From Paragonimus westermani (lineage: Eukaryota; Platyhelminthes; Trematoda; Plagiorchiida; Troglotrematidae), in NCBI GenBank assembly GCA_008508345.1, contig QNGE01000859.1, positions 151,530 to 215,529 of the forward strand: 64,000 nucleotides of DNA, written 5' to 3'. The first letter of the stretch is position 1; every line of letters starts with the position of its first letter. The position numbers and the translations under genes are program-made. The notes under the pieces were generated by a model. The model was not told the DNA's origin. It was given only the letters and a program-made list of their open reading frames with translations, and made no database searches. Of the stretch, positions 49,223 through 61,086 are shown in pieces.

Positions 49223-49500
49223 GTTACGTCAGTAGAATCCCGAAGCTACTGGCCTTCAGCGAAGCCATGCTGATTAGAGCCCACCAGCGGCGCTATGTAG
49301 ACAAAAGTGGGTGAAGGAGCCTATAGGGTTGCCGTGGTGGTGATGACATAATACGTCGTGTGCTTGTATGCGTGTCCATACCCTGTCTATCTTTAATTCT
49401 CTATCATATGTAACTCGCATGTTTTACATTTGCGACTGATGAGAGAAAACGAAATGTTAACATATCGCAACATATGTCTTCCTTCTGCGCCGATACAAGT
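49223..49500 (+). repeat. family A hammerhead repeat, right arm of inverted pair
   Basis: The plus-strand copy runs from GTTACGTCAGTAG through CTACTGGCCTTCAGCGAAGC, GCCGTGGTGGTGATG, CCATACCCTGTCTATC and the hammerhead near its 3' end. No protein is encoded. With the Penelope relic only 1.7 kb upstream and a ribozyme of the same 8-nt helix II type, it may be a non-autonomous or pseudo-LTR derivative of that class. Confidence 0.85.
49426..49477 (+). ncRNA. hammerhead ribozyme, family A right arm (best-preserved)
   Basis: The 5' helix I strand is ACAT (49426-49429) plus TTGCGA (49430-49435), and core CTGATGA is 49436-49442. An 8-nt helix II region GAGAAAAC (49443-49450) follows, then GAA (49451-49453). 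Helix III is ATGT/ACAT around a TA loop, with A15.1 at 49454 and U16.1 at 49463. The cleavage base is A (49464), followed by 3' helix I TCGCAA (49465-49470), a 3-nt bulge, and ATGT (49474-49477). Helix I forms six Watson-Crick pairs, then four more beyond the bulge. Every invariant base of the hammerhead core is present. Helix II has only the G-C closing pair, which is unusually small. Confidence 0.85.
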
Positions 49501-52500
49501 TAGCGTTTTTCAACCAAAGCGGGCATTTTCGCACATAAGGTGCAGCAAGTGCTCAATTATTCGCCAAGTCCAACTTGTCGAGCATTAATGAAGAGCTCCC
49601 TGTTCACTAAATGCCACAACACAGGAAGAAACATATGCAACATATGAAACAGTTTAAACAACATTGGATGCAGCGACGAGGATTACCGACTTCTAAGTTA
49701 TCGCATGACGAGGCGTTTTTGTTCGTCTTTTTAAAATATCCTTATTTGTCAAAATACAACTTATTTATCCATTCAGATGAACTGTAGGAGTCAGCTACAA
49801 CATTTTATGTTTGACCGTCCACATTTACGGCGCCCTCATTGTTTGCCAATAAGTGAACACATTAATTGGCCTAACCTGGGCAACCGGTGGTTTGTGCCGC
49901 CCAGTGGCAAATGTGTGATATGCTACACACGCAATTTCCTTGTACACTTTACTGGCAAACAATAAGCGTAACCACAGGAAAATGGCAAAAACCGATAAAA
50001 ATTTTGAACTACAAGAAGTTGCTACGTTCTTCACGAAGGGCGGAAATGTGATGGGGGATTCACTCATCCCCTCTTGCTCGCATTGGTAGCTTTCCGTATT
50101 GTCCTTAGTTAAATATGATAACGTAACAGAATCTGACGGAAAATATCCACCGAATATTATATATCAGATAGGCAAGCGAAAAACGAGTGAACAAGACTTG
50201 CACATGGTTGTGCATAATCACCAGGCTAGTTGCAACACAATAAGCACGGAAATATTAACCGGGACAAGTGAGAACGTCAGCCACTAGAGTCGGACAACGA
50301 ATTCTGCTAACGTAAAAAATAATTCTTTCGGGCTGTGAATTTGATTGATTTTAGACCAGAGCAGTCGGTGTTGACGCGAATCAAGATTGCGCACCTGGAT
50401 ACCAGTGACCTCGACAACGGTCAACCTTAGGAATCACCACGTTCGATCGGTTTCTTTGTAGCCTTGGTAACCGGAGAGCATAATCCATTCTGACAGAATC
50501 ACCAGATGCACCCAAATGAGCAACAGTCACGTCTGCAACTATTCTAGTCACAGCACAAGCAAAGTGACATTCACGTAATCTTCAACCACGACCAGTGTAT
50601 AATACTCAATACAAACAAAAACAAGTACACACAGAAGCTGGCTGTAGAGCATGTATGTTTGTCCTTGGGTGGTACTATGAAAATGCGTATTGAGTAGAAG
50701 CCTACGAACAAGCACTTCCATGACCAGAAAGTACCCACTGAATTCAACTTGAAGCAAATAGCCAAATAAAATTGTTTGTAAATTAAAAAAAGACATGAAA
50801 GGTCGGGAACCACACAATTCAAAAACATTCCTCCCAAACATTCTTTTAACACTCAGACATCTATTTCCACTGTAGTGTTGCATCCACAGAGTTTCAGTGG
50901 CAAGAGTGTATATGTCTACGGCGCAGGTGTTAGCCACAAAAAAAGATATGCCTAATGAGTTCTAAGATTTGCCGTGTAGATACAGACATGTGTGGACAGT
51001 CATAAAGTTAGGCAATTACCACCCTAATTAGAAGCTGTGGACTTCAGGACATTTCTACAAACAAGGTAGCCACACAAAAAATGGAATCGGGGCCCATTGA
51101 ACAAATTAAGCGGCGGTTGTTCACAGTCTGGATAAATTAACTTGTGGATTCTGTCCAGATTAGGGTGCAAAGTTGAAATGAGCTAGAAAGAAGGAGGTAC
51201 TGCCACTGGGTCTATCTACTGAACCGTCATCATCGCAAGACACAATGAAAAGCCCTTCGTTCAAGCTAATACTTGGGTAACTGAGAGTTTCATCAGTAGG
51301 TTATCTTACGTACGGACTGATTATTGGATGCGATCGATTCAACGAAAGTCCGGAAGTTAACTAGCCAAATTGTATCAGATGTGCAGGGGTATTTTAAACA
51401 GTAATCAAACTCAAGACTATGTTCGAGCCCATTTCACTGAAGAAGGATTAAGACCAGCGGAGCGTAAGTGTAACAGAGCAGAGATCTATGATGTTGTCTC
51501 CAAACTAGATTGATCAAGTTTGGCGAAGAATCACTGAGGGTCAGTAATTGTGATCAGCGTAGAGGAGTGCTGGTTAGTGGGTGGTTAGCAATGAAAATAC
51601 CAACAGCACCTTTCCATCATCACCACTAGTAAGAGCGAGTGGAACCGGAATGGTTTGTCTTACAGTCGAAACAAGCACTAAGTACCACAAATGTAGTGAA
51701 AAATGTTTAACAACTCACATTGCTCGTCATTACTAAATCTATGTTAAGTGTTGAAAGAGATGGTAAGGGGAAAATCCAAAGGCGTCGACTGGAAAGAAAT
51801 GCTTTCTATCATGCACAAAATTCTGGTCGATGCACTTTGTACACCAGGTCTATTGTCTGCCGACTAGGCCATGCAAATGAATGTTTTCGGCCGGTAATGA
51901 GCTGGAACATGCACACCCATTTCTGTTCTCTGATTAGACATACTGTTCTACGTGCATGCATTTCTCACAACAGGATGGTTGGTCGTGTGTGGGTTTTGAG
52001 CTGACAAATCTGTTGTTCTGAACCTTCCACATAATTCACTTAGTACTGTAAACAGAGCAAAATCTGGATGTTAATAAAAAGGCGGCTACTGAGGAATAGA
52101 CACCAGTAGGGATGACTGACACTTCGGAGTAAACCGCGCCGACAATTAGAGTGCCTCGGGAATTATGCATTTAAAGCTATTTGTCATAGGCTAACTGACA
52201 TCGCCATTCTGTTTACCGACGTCACAAAGTTGTTTCAATGGCAAAACTTCAAAGTGCTTAATAATGGAGACCAACTTATTATGACCTCGAAACCATCAGA
52301 CCTAAAGTCCTGAATGAGTAGTCTTTCAACGTAATTGCGCCTATTTCGTTGGAGTTTGTCATCTCAATATAAATAAGACAAAAGTCAGCCGCCTACAAAA
52401 TGTTAGGTCCTGAGTTTTGCGAGGAACAAGGAAGAACTTACACGACCAATGTGACTGGATGTCGGACTTGCGTTGACTGCATTATCACCACAGCATTTTA

Positions 52501-54065
52501 CCGGATGAATGTCCAATCCTATCCATCGTAGTTTTGACTAATCTCTCTCTGTTCTACGGATAAAACAATCTAATATGTGTGTCTGGTCGTGTATGTGAAT
52601 TCGGAATTCACAGAAGACTCAGTCGGGATTATTAGGTGGGTCGCATTGATTGCGAGTGCTTAAGGAAAACTTCATATCTCACCGCTTAACGGCCTACCAA
52701 GTATGTTGCTAATATCACCCGTTGTAAAGTTTGAGCTCAAACGTTCATCTATTCTAGATATATTGATTGCCGCACAGCGTATGACATCACCGCCTGAGTG
52801 TTAAGAAAACCACGGGAGTAACCTATACATTCATAGTTATCAAAACGTAATACGCAGTAAAAGTTGACATCATTCAGAAAACAAATTAGTCCTGATGTAA
52901 ATGACACTTTTTTTACGAAATTCATTTCGAAACAGACTGAATTTAAGATTTTGGAAAGCACATATTGAACAAGTTACTATCAACGCCGCCGACAACTTTG
53001 CGACCAGAAAGTTTGATGGCAAGTAAAATGCAATTAATTCCGTATGAGTTTACAGATGAATCTTATGTTAAGGCAGACTTGGCTTCTTTTTTGCCCCACC
53101 ATATGAAAATACTTTGTGTCGTTTTCTCTGTGAAATCTTCATATTGCAGTATCAATTTCGGAACAAACATGTATTCAGACGGAATATGTTTTTTGTGTTA
53201 TGCCAAAAATATTGGTAGTTAAAGTCAGTTTTCTAATGATTCACTGATTAAAGACCTTTATATAGATCCACCATCTGGGTGGTTACACACGACAACTTTT
53301 TACAATGAAGTTGCTATCATCAAATACTAGACGATAACTTCTACGGCTCGTTCAGTTGAGTCGATTCGATTGGTGGAACAATACTGCCTTCCACGTAGCT
53401 AGTGAACGTTCTTATAATTGTAAGATTCAACCCACCAGTATTGATAAAAATGAAATCAGACAGTCACCTCTGCAATTAGGCCAATATGAAAACACACAGA
53501 TGTTCAAAAACAGTTGTTTAGCATCCGGCTTACACCGATGAACATAAGGTCTAAAATCATTTTTTTGCTGTTAACAATTATGGGTCAGGAAATCTTCCGA
53601 TGCGTTCACATATTTTGGAAAGTTGTAAGGATATCCACTTATTCTTCTGCATTTGTGCGATTGCTGGAGAGTAAATAGTTGAGATGAACGCTGACACATT
53701 GAATAAACTGGCGTGCGGGGTAGAACCTATGTTAGGCTGACGTATTAACATCGGAACATAAGCAAATACTGGTGTCATTTTCACTGGTATGCATATCCGG
53801 TCACATATTAAAATGAACCGTGCATTCGGACAAGACCTTAACTTGATCGTAATAGCCAATCCAGTGGGTTTTGAAATCATGATCCGTTTTAGCCGTATTC
53901 ATCGCTTTCGTCCGAAAGTGCAGATGTTTCTGCGAAAGGGACTGTTTTGAATATACCTGATAATCGGCAAAACTTAACGAAGTTAACTGAGTAGATTGTG
54001 TACCTAAACATAATGAAGGAGACTACTAGTACATAGTCCCTGTAACTCCCGCTGGAAAGATTTAG
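49501..54065. other. no recognisable feature
   Basis: About 4.6 kb. Open frames at 50548-50937 (minus), 52965-53222 (plus) and 53578-53880 (minus) have no domain. The last one contains a good acceptor (TTTACTCTCCAG at about 53673) followed by 28 codons to a stop, so a 3' terminal exon there is conceivable but unsupported. Confidence 0.35.
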
Positions 54066-54171
54066 TTTAATTTTCGCTGGTTTTGCTGAGCAGGCACTAG
54101 TTGTAAACGATCCTCAAATCGCCATTCAACAGATTAGCCTAGATTCAGTTCGTCTAGAGGCACTTAGTTTG
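54066..54171 (+). CDS. possible internal exon, unknown protein
   Basis: A 106-nt open segment between a TTTAG acceptor and a TTTG/GTATCA donor. The translation includes FAGFAEQALVVNDPQIAIQQ followed by an acidic/hydrophobic helix-like stretch ending LEALSL. The residue mix (balanced charge, few Cys or Trp) looks more like protein than the surrounding frames. An alternative acceptor (GAGCAG) at 54093 would shorten it. No family is recognised and no linked exon was found. Confidence 0.25.
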
Positions 54172-54979
54172 GTATCATCAGGGTAGAACAAATTGGATGA
54201 TGCATATTTGTAACTGTGAAAAATATTCACCTCGTAATACCTGTCGTTATTCGTAGATAACGAAGTCAGTCAGTTCGTGTGGTTCTGTGAAGTTTTCACA
54301 TCATCCGAACGTCTAAGACGTCTCCGAAATGCATACACTAAACGCAGAGCAGGATAACTGGCCTGTTTTGAAGTTTGTTTTGTAATAGGCAAATGGGGAA
54401 ACGATGGCTCAATATACTGTTACCGTCAAAAATTGATTCTGTTTTTATGTGCATTATGTCCGGAAATTAATTCGACAGTCGGACAAACAAACTGGATGTC
54501 TCATCAACCGTAAACGGACCACGGTTTAATGGATGATGCATCACATCAGGGTGCTTTTAAATTTATGAATCATCTCTGATATACATTTGCAACGGTTGAT
54601 ATGTTGTCTAACAAGCTATGGTGTCCTAGATTAACCGATGGCTTACACACTTCAGAAGTACTGATGGTCTGACGAGTCATATCACTGGCGAGTCAATAGG
54701 ATGTTCGACTGTTATGTGCACCACATAAAATGACATGATCAGTGTTCAGTAGCATGACTTTGAATGCCTTATTGATGAATTCTACGACAAACACTCGTAG
54801 AGATGAGGGTTTGAACGTTTTTATTGGAAATGATGCTGAATGAAATCTGATCGCGCGATTTTCACTGGACCCTTTGTATGAAATATGCAGTGCCGGTCAA
54901 CGCATCTTTACGTAATATGTTTAAAATTAACATGCTACATGGCTAAATCATTGAGATTTGAAAGTCAATTTTTGCCCAC
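54172..54979. other. no recognisable feature
   Basis: No supported gene or repeat. Confidence 0.4.
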
Positions 54980-55149
54980 CTGAGGCATTAATTTTGTAAA
55001 AATTCCAAAAGGTAGTTGCTGGATGTCGAAATTTCGTATCAACTTGTCAGCAACGTACGAAACAATAATCTGGGAATTTGCACTAAACACCGAGATGATG
55101 AAACCGAACAGAGGAGCTGAACGTCTGTAAACAATACCAGATGGCAGCA
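54980..55149 (-). CDS. possible internal exon, unknown protein
   Basis: On the minus strand a 170-nt open segment is bounded by a TTGTCCAG acceptor and a CTCAG/GTGGGC donor, with consistent phase (2 nt plus 56 codons). The translation begins LPSGIVYRRSAPLFGFIIS, continues with a hydrophobic helix and FDIQQLPFGIFTKLMPQ, and has no stop. The RRSA-x-x-F-x-F pattern is seen in some HEAT-repeat proteins such as THADA, but the match is too short to name. No neighbouring exon could be tied to it. Confidence 0.35.
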
Positions 55150-55399
55150 CTGGACAATATAGTTAATGCAAGTAATGTGAGCTGATTAACATAGTTTCGT
55201 GGACCAACAAGCAATTGAGGTTAACCTTACAGGATATCTGTGGATTGGGACGCTTTACTGACGTAATACCAATGTGAGTTTCGCTAGAAATGATCCTAAT
55301 CTTACCGTCTATCTTGTATCTCATGGTTCTACATTGTCTCCTAGAACGTTGTTCAGAGATTCCAAATTTGGAAACCGATTTGCCTCAATGCAACAACAG

Positions 55400-56272
55400 A
55401 ACCAAAATGGCAAGTAACGAGTTATTTAGAATGGCTTCGTGGATTACGTTAAACTCATTTAAACTAAAAATTCAGTGTCAAGGTGTAAAGTTGGTATGCA
55501 CAATTCCATTGATTCGAATCCTGTAACTCACAACAATGAACAAGTGACCCTTTCAGAATGTTAATGTTGGAAAATCTACTTTGGCACAGAGACTGGTTAA
55601 AGTTAGCTCAGGTTGCAATGAATTCCATCCCACTGTTCTCAACAGGCGCTAGGAGGCACATTTTCAGCCCTCTTTCCATTAATTGAGTGACGACAGCGAA
55701 ACAAATGATTGAGATCACGCAACACATACCTCGTTCTCTGTGCGATGGATTAAGTTGAGAGAATTGGGCATTTTAAGCCTGAAAGATTAGCTTTCGAAAT
55801 CTGATCGACCAATTTGAGAATGGTTCCGCGTGCGGAAGAGGGTCAGCATGACAACCACTGCAGTGATGTGGAAGTGGTGCTCTCTTGAAATCGGAGTTTA
55901 ATTTTGGTCCAGAGCAATGGTTCACTTTCATGCACAATATGTTCCACTACTCTGGACCACCATGTACACCACGGTCCCACCCATTTCAATTCAAGTGCTT
56001 TTGGGTATCTCGCTTTTCGAAGTTCTTTTCAGATGCACACGAACAAGGGTGATGGGTACAATACACTGCAAACTGTTTTCACCGCCCCCCCCCCTAGTTT
56101 ATTAGGGTTTCGCTTATTCCACTGTATTCACGCGGCGGTTGTCATCAATATTTCACTCGTGCTGTTGACAGAATAATCTCATTCAGTTGCCATACCTCTG
56201 CCATTATGGATTGAACAATTGGTGATACATTGGTGAATTAGATTCGCCTAATCAACATGGCCCATTTAATAA
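55400..56272 (+). repeat. family C repeat, copy 2
   Basis: This is the partner of 22438-23270 in opposite orientation. It contains a C run of about 13 bases near 56083, where the other copy has an interrupted run, so slippage accounts for one length difference. Just upstream (from 55290) an open frame starts with a hydrophobic, signal-peptide-like stretch and runs into the repeat, ending KLVCTIPLIRIL. Copy 1 lacks that hydrophobic start, so I do not call a gene. Confidence 0.7.
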
Positions 56273-57792
56273 TGCCGACAGAATATTCGGAAACGATTTT
56301 CATGTGTTAATAATTTACTTTGTACTCAACAAGACTAGACAAACGGTGTCTATGAAATCAAACCGGTTCTGTTATCTCTGTATATGTATAATGACACGAA
56401 GGAAGTATACCGCTGATCGCTATATGCAAAGCTTTGTGATTATGGCACAGAAAATCTTCTACTCCTCTAGCACACCGACCACTTGCCATATCGCCATTTC
56501 ATTGTTCAAGTGAACTAGCTCGATGCTCAAAAATTCGCGGCAGCTGGACAAATGGTCTGGTGCTAGCTAATCAATTCTCCATTGATAATGCTGACTGTTG
56601 CCACTCCAATGTGACGCACAGTGGACAATGTGACTAAGGTTAAGAGAGTATAGAGTGACTAAAATATATTATACTGTTGAATCACCTACAGCCGTCTCAC
56701 GCTTAACAGGATGACGTGCAATGTTAAGCATCAGTAATTCCGCCTGCATTTATTAAATCTTGCGCGATACAAATCGGATAACATCACACATGAGATTGAA
56801 CTAAGCACAGTTGTCTCAGACAAATCTATTCAGTCTCCTAACAGAATGTCAGTATTCAAGAAAGTCAACACCCAACTTGGGTTATTCATCAAACTGTCGA
56901 GACGATTTTATTCAGACTGTTTTACCACTACATTCAACTCGATAGGGTGCCCTTAACCTCAGGTAAATACACAAAATTGCAGTTCCTAACTCGTAAACGA
57001 CAATAACCTCATTAAAACTATACTTAGTGGAGCTACAAAACTGGTTAAGACACTATGTTCTCACCACAGTGAAACATGTTACATAAACGGCAGTAGCTTT
57101 CAGCGCGCTTCCAACATACCAGATGGAACTTGGTATAGTTTACAGCATCCTTCGATGACCCCAAACATCCCCTAAATCTTAAATTCCCCTAGCAAAATTG
57201 CCCATCTCATGGACAAATTGCTGTAGCTGCATCAGATTAACCGTCTGATGTGCAGAGAACACTCTTTTGGGGTTTGGGTGTGTCCAACCTTGAGCATTTC
57301 ACAATTGTCTATCGTAAATGCGTGATCGGCAGCTGAATTTAAGCGCAGATTCAACGCACACGTTCGAGTATTCAGATAAATTTGTCGTCAGAATGAGTGA
57401 GTTCGAATGAAGAATGCTGTTGTCCGGTGCATGTCACAATGCGATTTTTGCATACTTAGTGAGAAATGATTGAATTTCTCACGTTTTTGGAAGCTCATCG
57501 AGCTTGACATTTAGACCGGAAACGTTTTATTACCAAAAAGTGTGACATCGTCACGGTGTAGGTGCTTCAGTCAACATGTTTAACCTCAAACACTGACTTA
57601 ATGATGTCATCTCGTTTAGTGATGAAACGTTTGTAACCCACAAGTCAAGTTCGGTGAACACTTGAATACCTAAATCTCCAACCCGAGCTAACAATCCCAA
57701 CTACTAGACTGAGTTTCTGTTACTATCCTCACACTACCTCTTCCGAAATCATTCTATCATTGGTACCTGAAAGATAAACCTTATTTTGACAG
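56273..57792. other. no recognisable feature
   Basis: No supported gene or repeat. Confidence 0.4.
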
Positions 57793-57930
57793 CTGGCTCT
57801 TTTCCGAACCACCCAAAACAAAATCAGACGTATGCAAGCATTATCTGCCTCCTTTACTATGCAAACCCCACAGTCTCAGGACAAAATTTCAAGGCTTGAT
57901 TCACTTCTAGTTCACTTTCACCCCATCTTG
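57793..57930 (+). CDS. possible internal exon, unknown protein
   Basis: 138 nt (46 codons, phase 0 at both ends) between a TTATTTTGACAG acceptor and a CTTG/GTAACA donor. The translation LALFRTTQNKIRRMQALSAS is followed by a Gln/Ser-rich stretch and a helix-like end. Another frame is also open over part of it. The evidence is weak; the entry is kept because both borders and the phase are clean. Confidence 0.2.
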
Positions 57931-60307
57931 GTAACAAAATTATCCCATCTCCCAAAGCATTCAACGTGTACCCAGACTGATTATGAAAACTCAATCATGT
58001 GCCTGAATGCACTGTCCTTTGAGTGCTAGTGAATGTAGATACTGCATCCTAGTCAATTGCAACAGTTTGCTTGCGACCACCTTTTCATGTCGGGCTCAGA
58101 GCAACGGTCCACGTGAGCACGGATTGGCCAACCCCACCTTTTCTTCTAAACGATTTTCACGCTTCTTATATCTCATATTCGGCTACAGAACTTGTTTCAC
58201 ACAACAGTGCTTCAGCTAAACGCATTTCAAAATAGGGATTTCAACTTATAACTTGCGTCCTGGGATTAAGAGGGATCAAAGCACAGGTCATACTCCAACC
58301 TATTAAGTTGTAGTCATATCAGAAGAAGCTCAGTTGTAGCACACAACATGTCCAAAGTAAATGTTTGTGAAAAGAGAAAATCGATACATCTGAGGTAACC
58401 CGCTAAAGTTACCACACCAAATGAACCGCGTGAACTGTTGCTGTCTGGATGCACCCAATCTGGAAATATCCAAACACAGTCCCCTGTAACTGCGTAATCG
58501 CTAGCTGTTTTCTGTTAGACACTGCATTGCAAATTTTGTATACTTGGCAAACAGTTGTTGAAGTTCCATTTCATTCATTACCAAGTTTCCTTCATCTAAT
58601 CCTTTTTACTGTTAACTTTCTTAAACTGAACAATCTTCTGATTTGCTATTCTTGTCTAAACCATCGAATACAGACCGATATGTAGATCAGAAATCTCAGA
58701 GTTGTCAACTCTGAAAACGTTCACATTTTCAACGGTTCGTGTTTGAACATCATGCTTTATAAGGCAATTCGTTCAATCTGTATTGCTTGTAAGTATCCCC
58801 TTCTGGAAAGCTTCGATTTTTAATATAAATCCAACTATTTCCCGGGCAATGATCAATTGTCACAGCGTAGAGACATTGGCAGACGATTGGCCCAGTTAAA
58901 CCGCTTGAAATCGGTTAAGTGTGTAGTACAGAGTACGACTTTCTTATTGAGACCGTGAATAGGCGCACGCCACAGACATGTGAATACATATTTTTCACAG
59001 CGTCAGCGCACAACTACGTAATCACAGCAGTTGGATTGCGTTATAAGCCTACTTATCGCAGACATGTCCACCGAAACGATCAACCTCCGTGTACACGCCA
59101 GTCAATAAAAATTGAACTTTAAACTAAATTTTAATAGGGTCGGTCTTGTGTGACGGAGCCGGCATTAGATAGATATACATAGACAGCTGGTGTAAATGGC
59201 CATACCGATATACGCTTCGCAGGTACTGCTCAATATTTTCCTCCGCAATATATCCGAATTCATAAACTACGTTACGCGTGGATTTGTATTTTCTGTTTGG
59301 CACACACGCTGCTTCAGTCTGTAATGCCCAATTTTATTGCCTGTTGGAAGCAAACTGACACAATGAATTAGTTTACCCCGTGAGACTCCTTGAGTTTGCC
59401 TCATTATTCTGAAGACATATATGGAAGAACCTATTTCGAGTGAGTACACGGTACGACCACACGGTTATACAAATAGATTCGCCAGCAGATGTTTTGTCTG
59501 CTAGACTGGGGGATGAGAGCCCTTATGCTGGTGTGCTCGTGAAAGGCTAGCCGTCCAAGCAGCGTTAGTTAAACAAGTTATAAAAAGTCGGGCAGTCACG
59601 TGATACAGTGACCGTGTTATTCGACGTATAAGGGTCGCGCTAACAGAGCAGGCCGAAACGACGTTTGATGAGCCCGAATTGTCCACTTGTCAGCCGATAT
59701 TTACATATTTCAGCGACAGTTGAGAGAGGGGCATAAGAATCAATTACCTTGAACTGTTCCTTGCCATGATCAATCAGTTTTCTTCATTCGGAGGGCTGTG
59801 AGACTAATGCCTGAGAGTATCAATTCATATAAGCCAAGATTCTTTCTCACACTGTAAGGTGAGAAACCTTTCAAACATTCAGATCCTGTACTTGGATTCG
59901 AACAGTTTGATAGTGAGTTTGAAAAAACAGAATGAAAAGACATCTCAGCAGTTCACAAGACCACCCTGTCTTTAGTTGCTTCACCAGAAGCCATCAGTCG
60001 TGGTGGTGATGAGAATGCTCAAGAGGTACAAACTCTGTATCTGGAGTCTGGCAAGACATTATTATGATCTGAAACGTAGGAGTGGAAACATTCAGATAAC
60101 CTTGTCGTCTGCAGTCATCATGAACACTGAAGGATATCGTGTCAACCAAAACAAACCGGCTACCTAATTTCAACTTGACAGTAATTGTCGGTACGTATAA
60201 CGCATCCGCTTATTTTTCTGTCACAGCTTCGACTGATAAAATAAATTTAGTTGAAACCCGTTAGTGAAAATCTGAGTTTCGGCTGGACTCGAGTCAGCAA
60301 CAGAAAC
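57931..60307. other. no recognisable feature
   Basis: No supported gene. A segment at 58999-59122 follows a TTTTTCACAG acceptor, stays open for about 40 codons and ends near an AATAAA (59104), but nothing links it to a gene. Confidence 0.35.
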
Positions 60308-60385
60308 GGCATGTCGAAACGCGGTAAGCGCTCAACCGTGTTTGAGCGTGTTGTCTCCATCACTGGTTCGAATCCAACTAAGGCC
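60308..60385 (+). other. tRNA-like Pol III promoter remnant
   Basis: A possible A-box region (ACGCGGTAAGCGCTC) is followed about 50 bp later by a perfect B box, GGTTCGAATCC (about 60364-60374). The spacing fits a tRNA with a long variable arm or a tRNA-derived SINE head. The acceptor strands do not pair, so it is not a working tRNA gene. Confidence 0.35.
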
Positions 60386-61029
60386 CTCCTTTTTCACAAT
60401 CGGTTCTCATCTGATTCATCAAACCTGACACACCACTTGTTACTCACAACTGTTCCTAGTCATGTATGTGGACTAAGGTTTGTCAGATTGAACTTGAGGT
60501 ACCTCACTGGTTAACTCCCCGTGTATCCGTTTTTTCAAACGATGGTGACATCGAAGATCATTTGTTATTCGAAAGTCACGAACGGGTATATGGTCTGTTC
60601 TATTTTTGGGAATGATCAGTTTTGTGTATTTATAAGAAATGAAATACGCTTAGTGATCCACTAAAAAGGTTCCTTAGTAAACCATTTTTGTAATTGTTCA
60701 GGAAACGAAACTAGTCATCACATATTAACCATAATTATTATGAATATCTAAGGAATAAGGCGGTATGTCAACGGGTACTTTGTGTGAAGACTAGGTTATC
60801 CATTAATATGCTCGCAAGACGTGGTTCTAAAGGCGATCTCATTGTTGTACCATTCTTGTCCTTAGAACTGGCTAATGTAGCTGTACTAAGTTTTGACTTG
60901 CCAAACTTGATTTTATGTTCTGGTGGCTTCTTAAAACCAGTTTCATACTTGAATCTCTCGTCGGCTCACATTTGTTAGTAGGTGTACATATCAACGTATG
61001 CCCATATCTCACTGAAACATCATTCGCAG
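60386..61029. other. no recognisable feature
   Basis: An open frame at 60784-60978 has no domain or clear splice borders. Confidence 0.35.
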
Positions 61030-61086
61030 TTGATCGCATCTCTTATTCCCACTAAATTTGCTCGGGATCAGCTCTTGTTAAGGCTT
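61030..61086 (+). CDS. possible 57-nt micro-exon
   Basis: 19 codons between an ATTCGCAG acceptor and a GCTT/GTAAGTATT donor, in phase 0, encoding LIASLIPTKFARDQLLLRL. Small phase-0 exons are common in flukes, and the donor is strong. The segment is too short to identify. Confidence 0.2.

Noticed and set aside
54670..54700. CTGACGAGTC...GGCGAGTC, a hammerhead-like core
   Set aside because: GAA is replaced by GAG, helix III is absent, and no helix I complement flanks it.
56080..56096. Long C run as a regulatory or G-quadruplex site
   Set aside because: It lies inside family C, where the other copy has an interrupted run, so replication slippage is sufficient.
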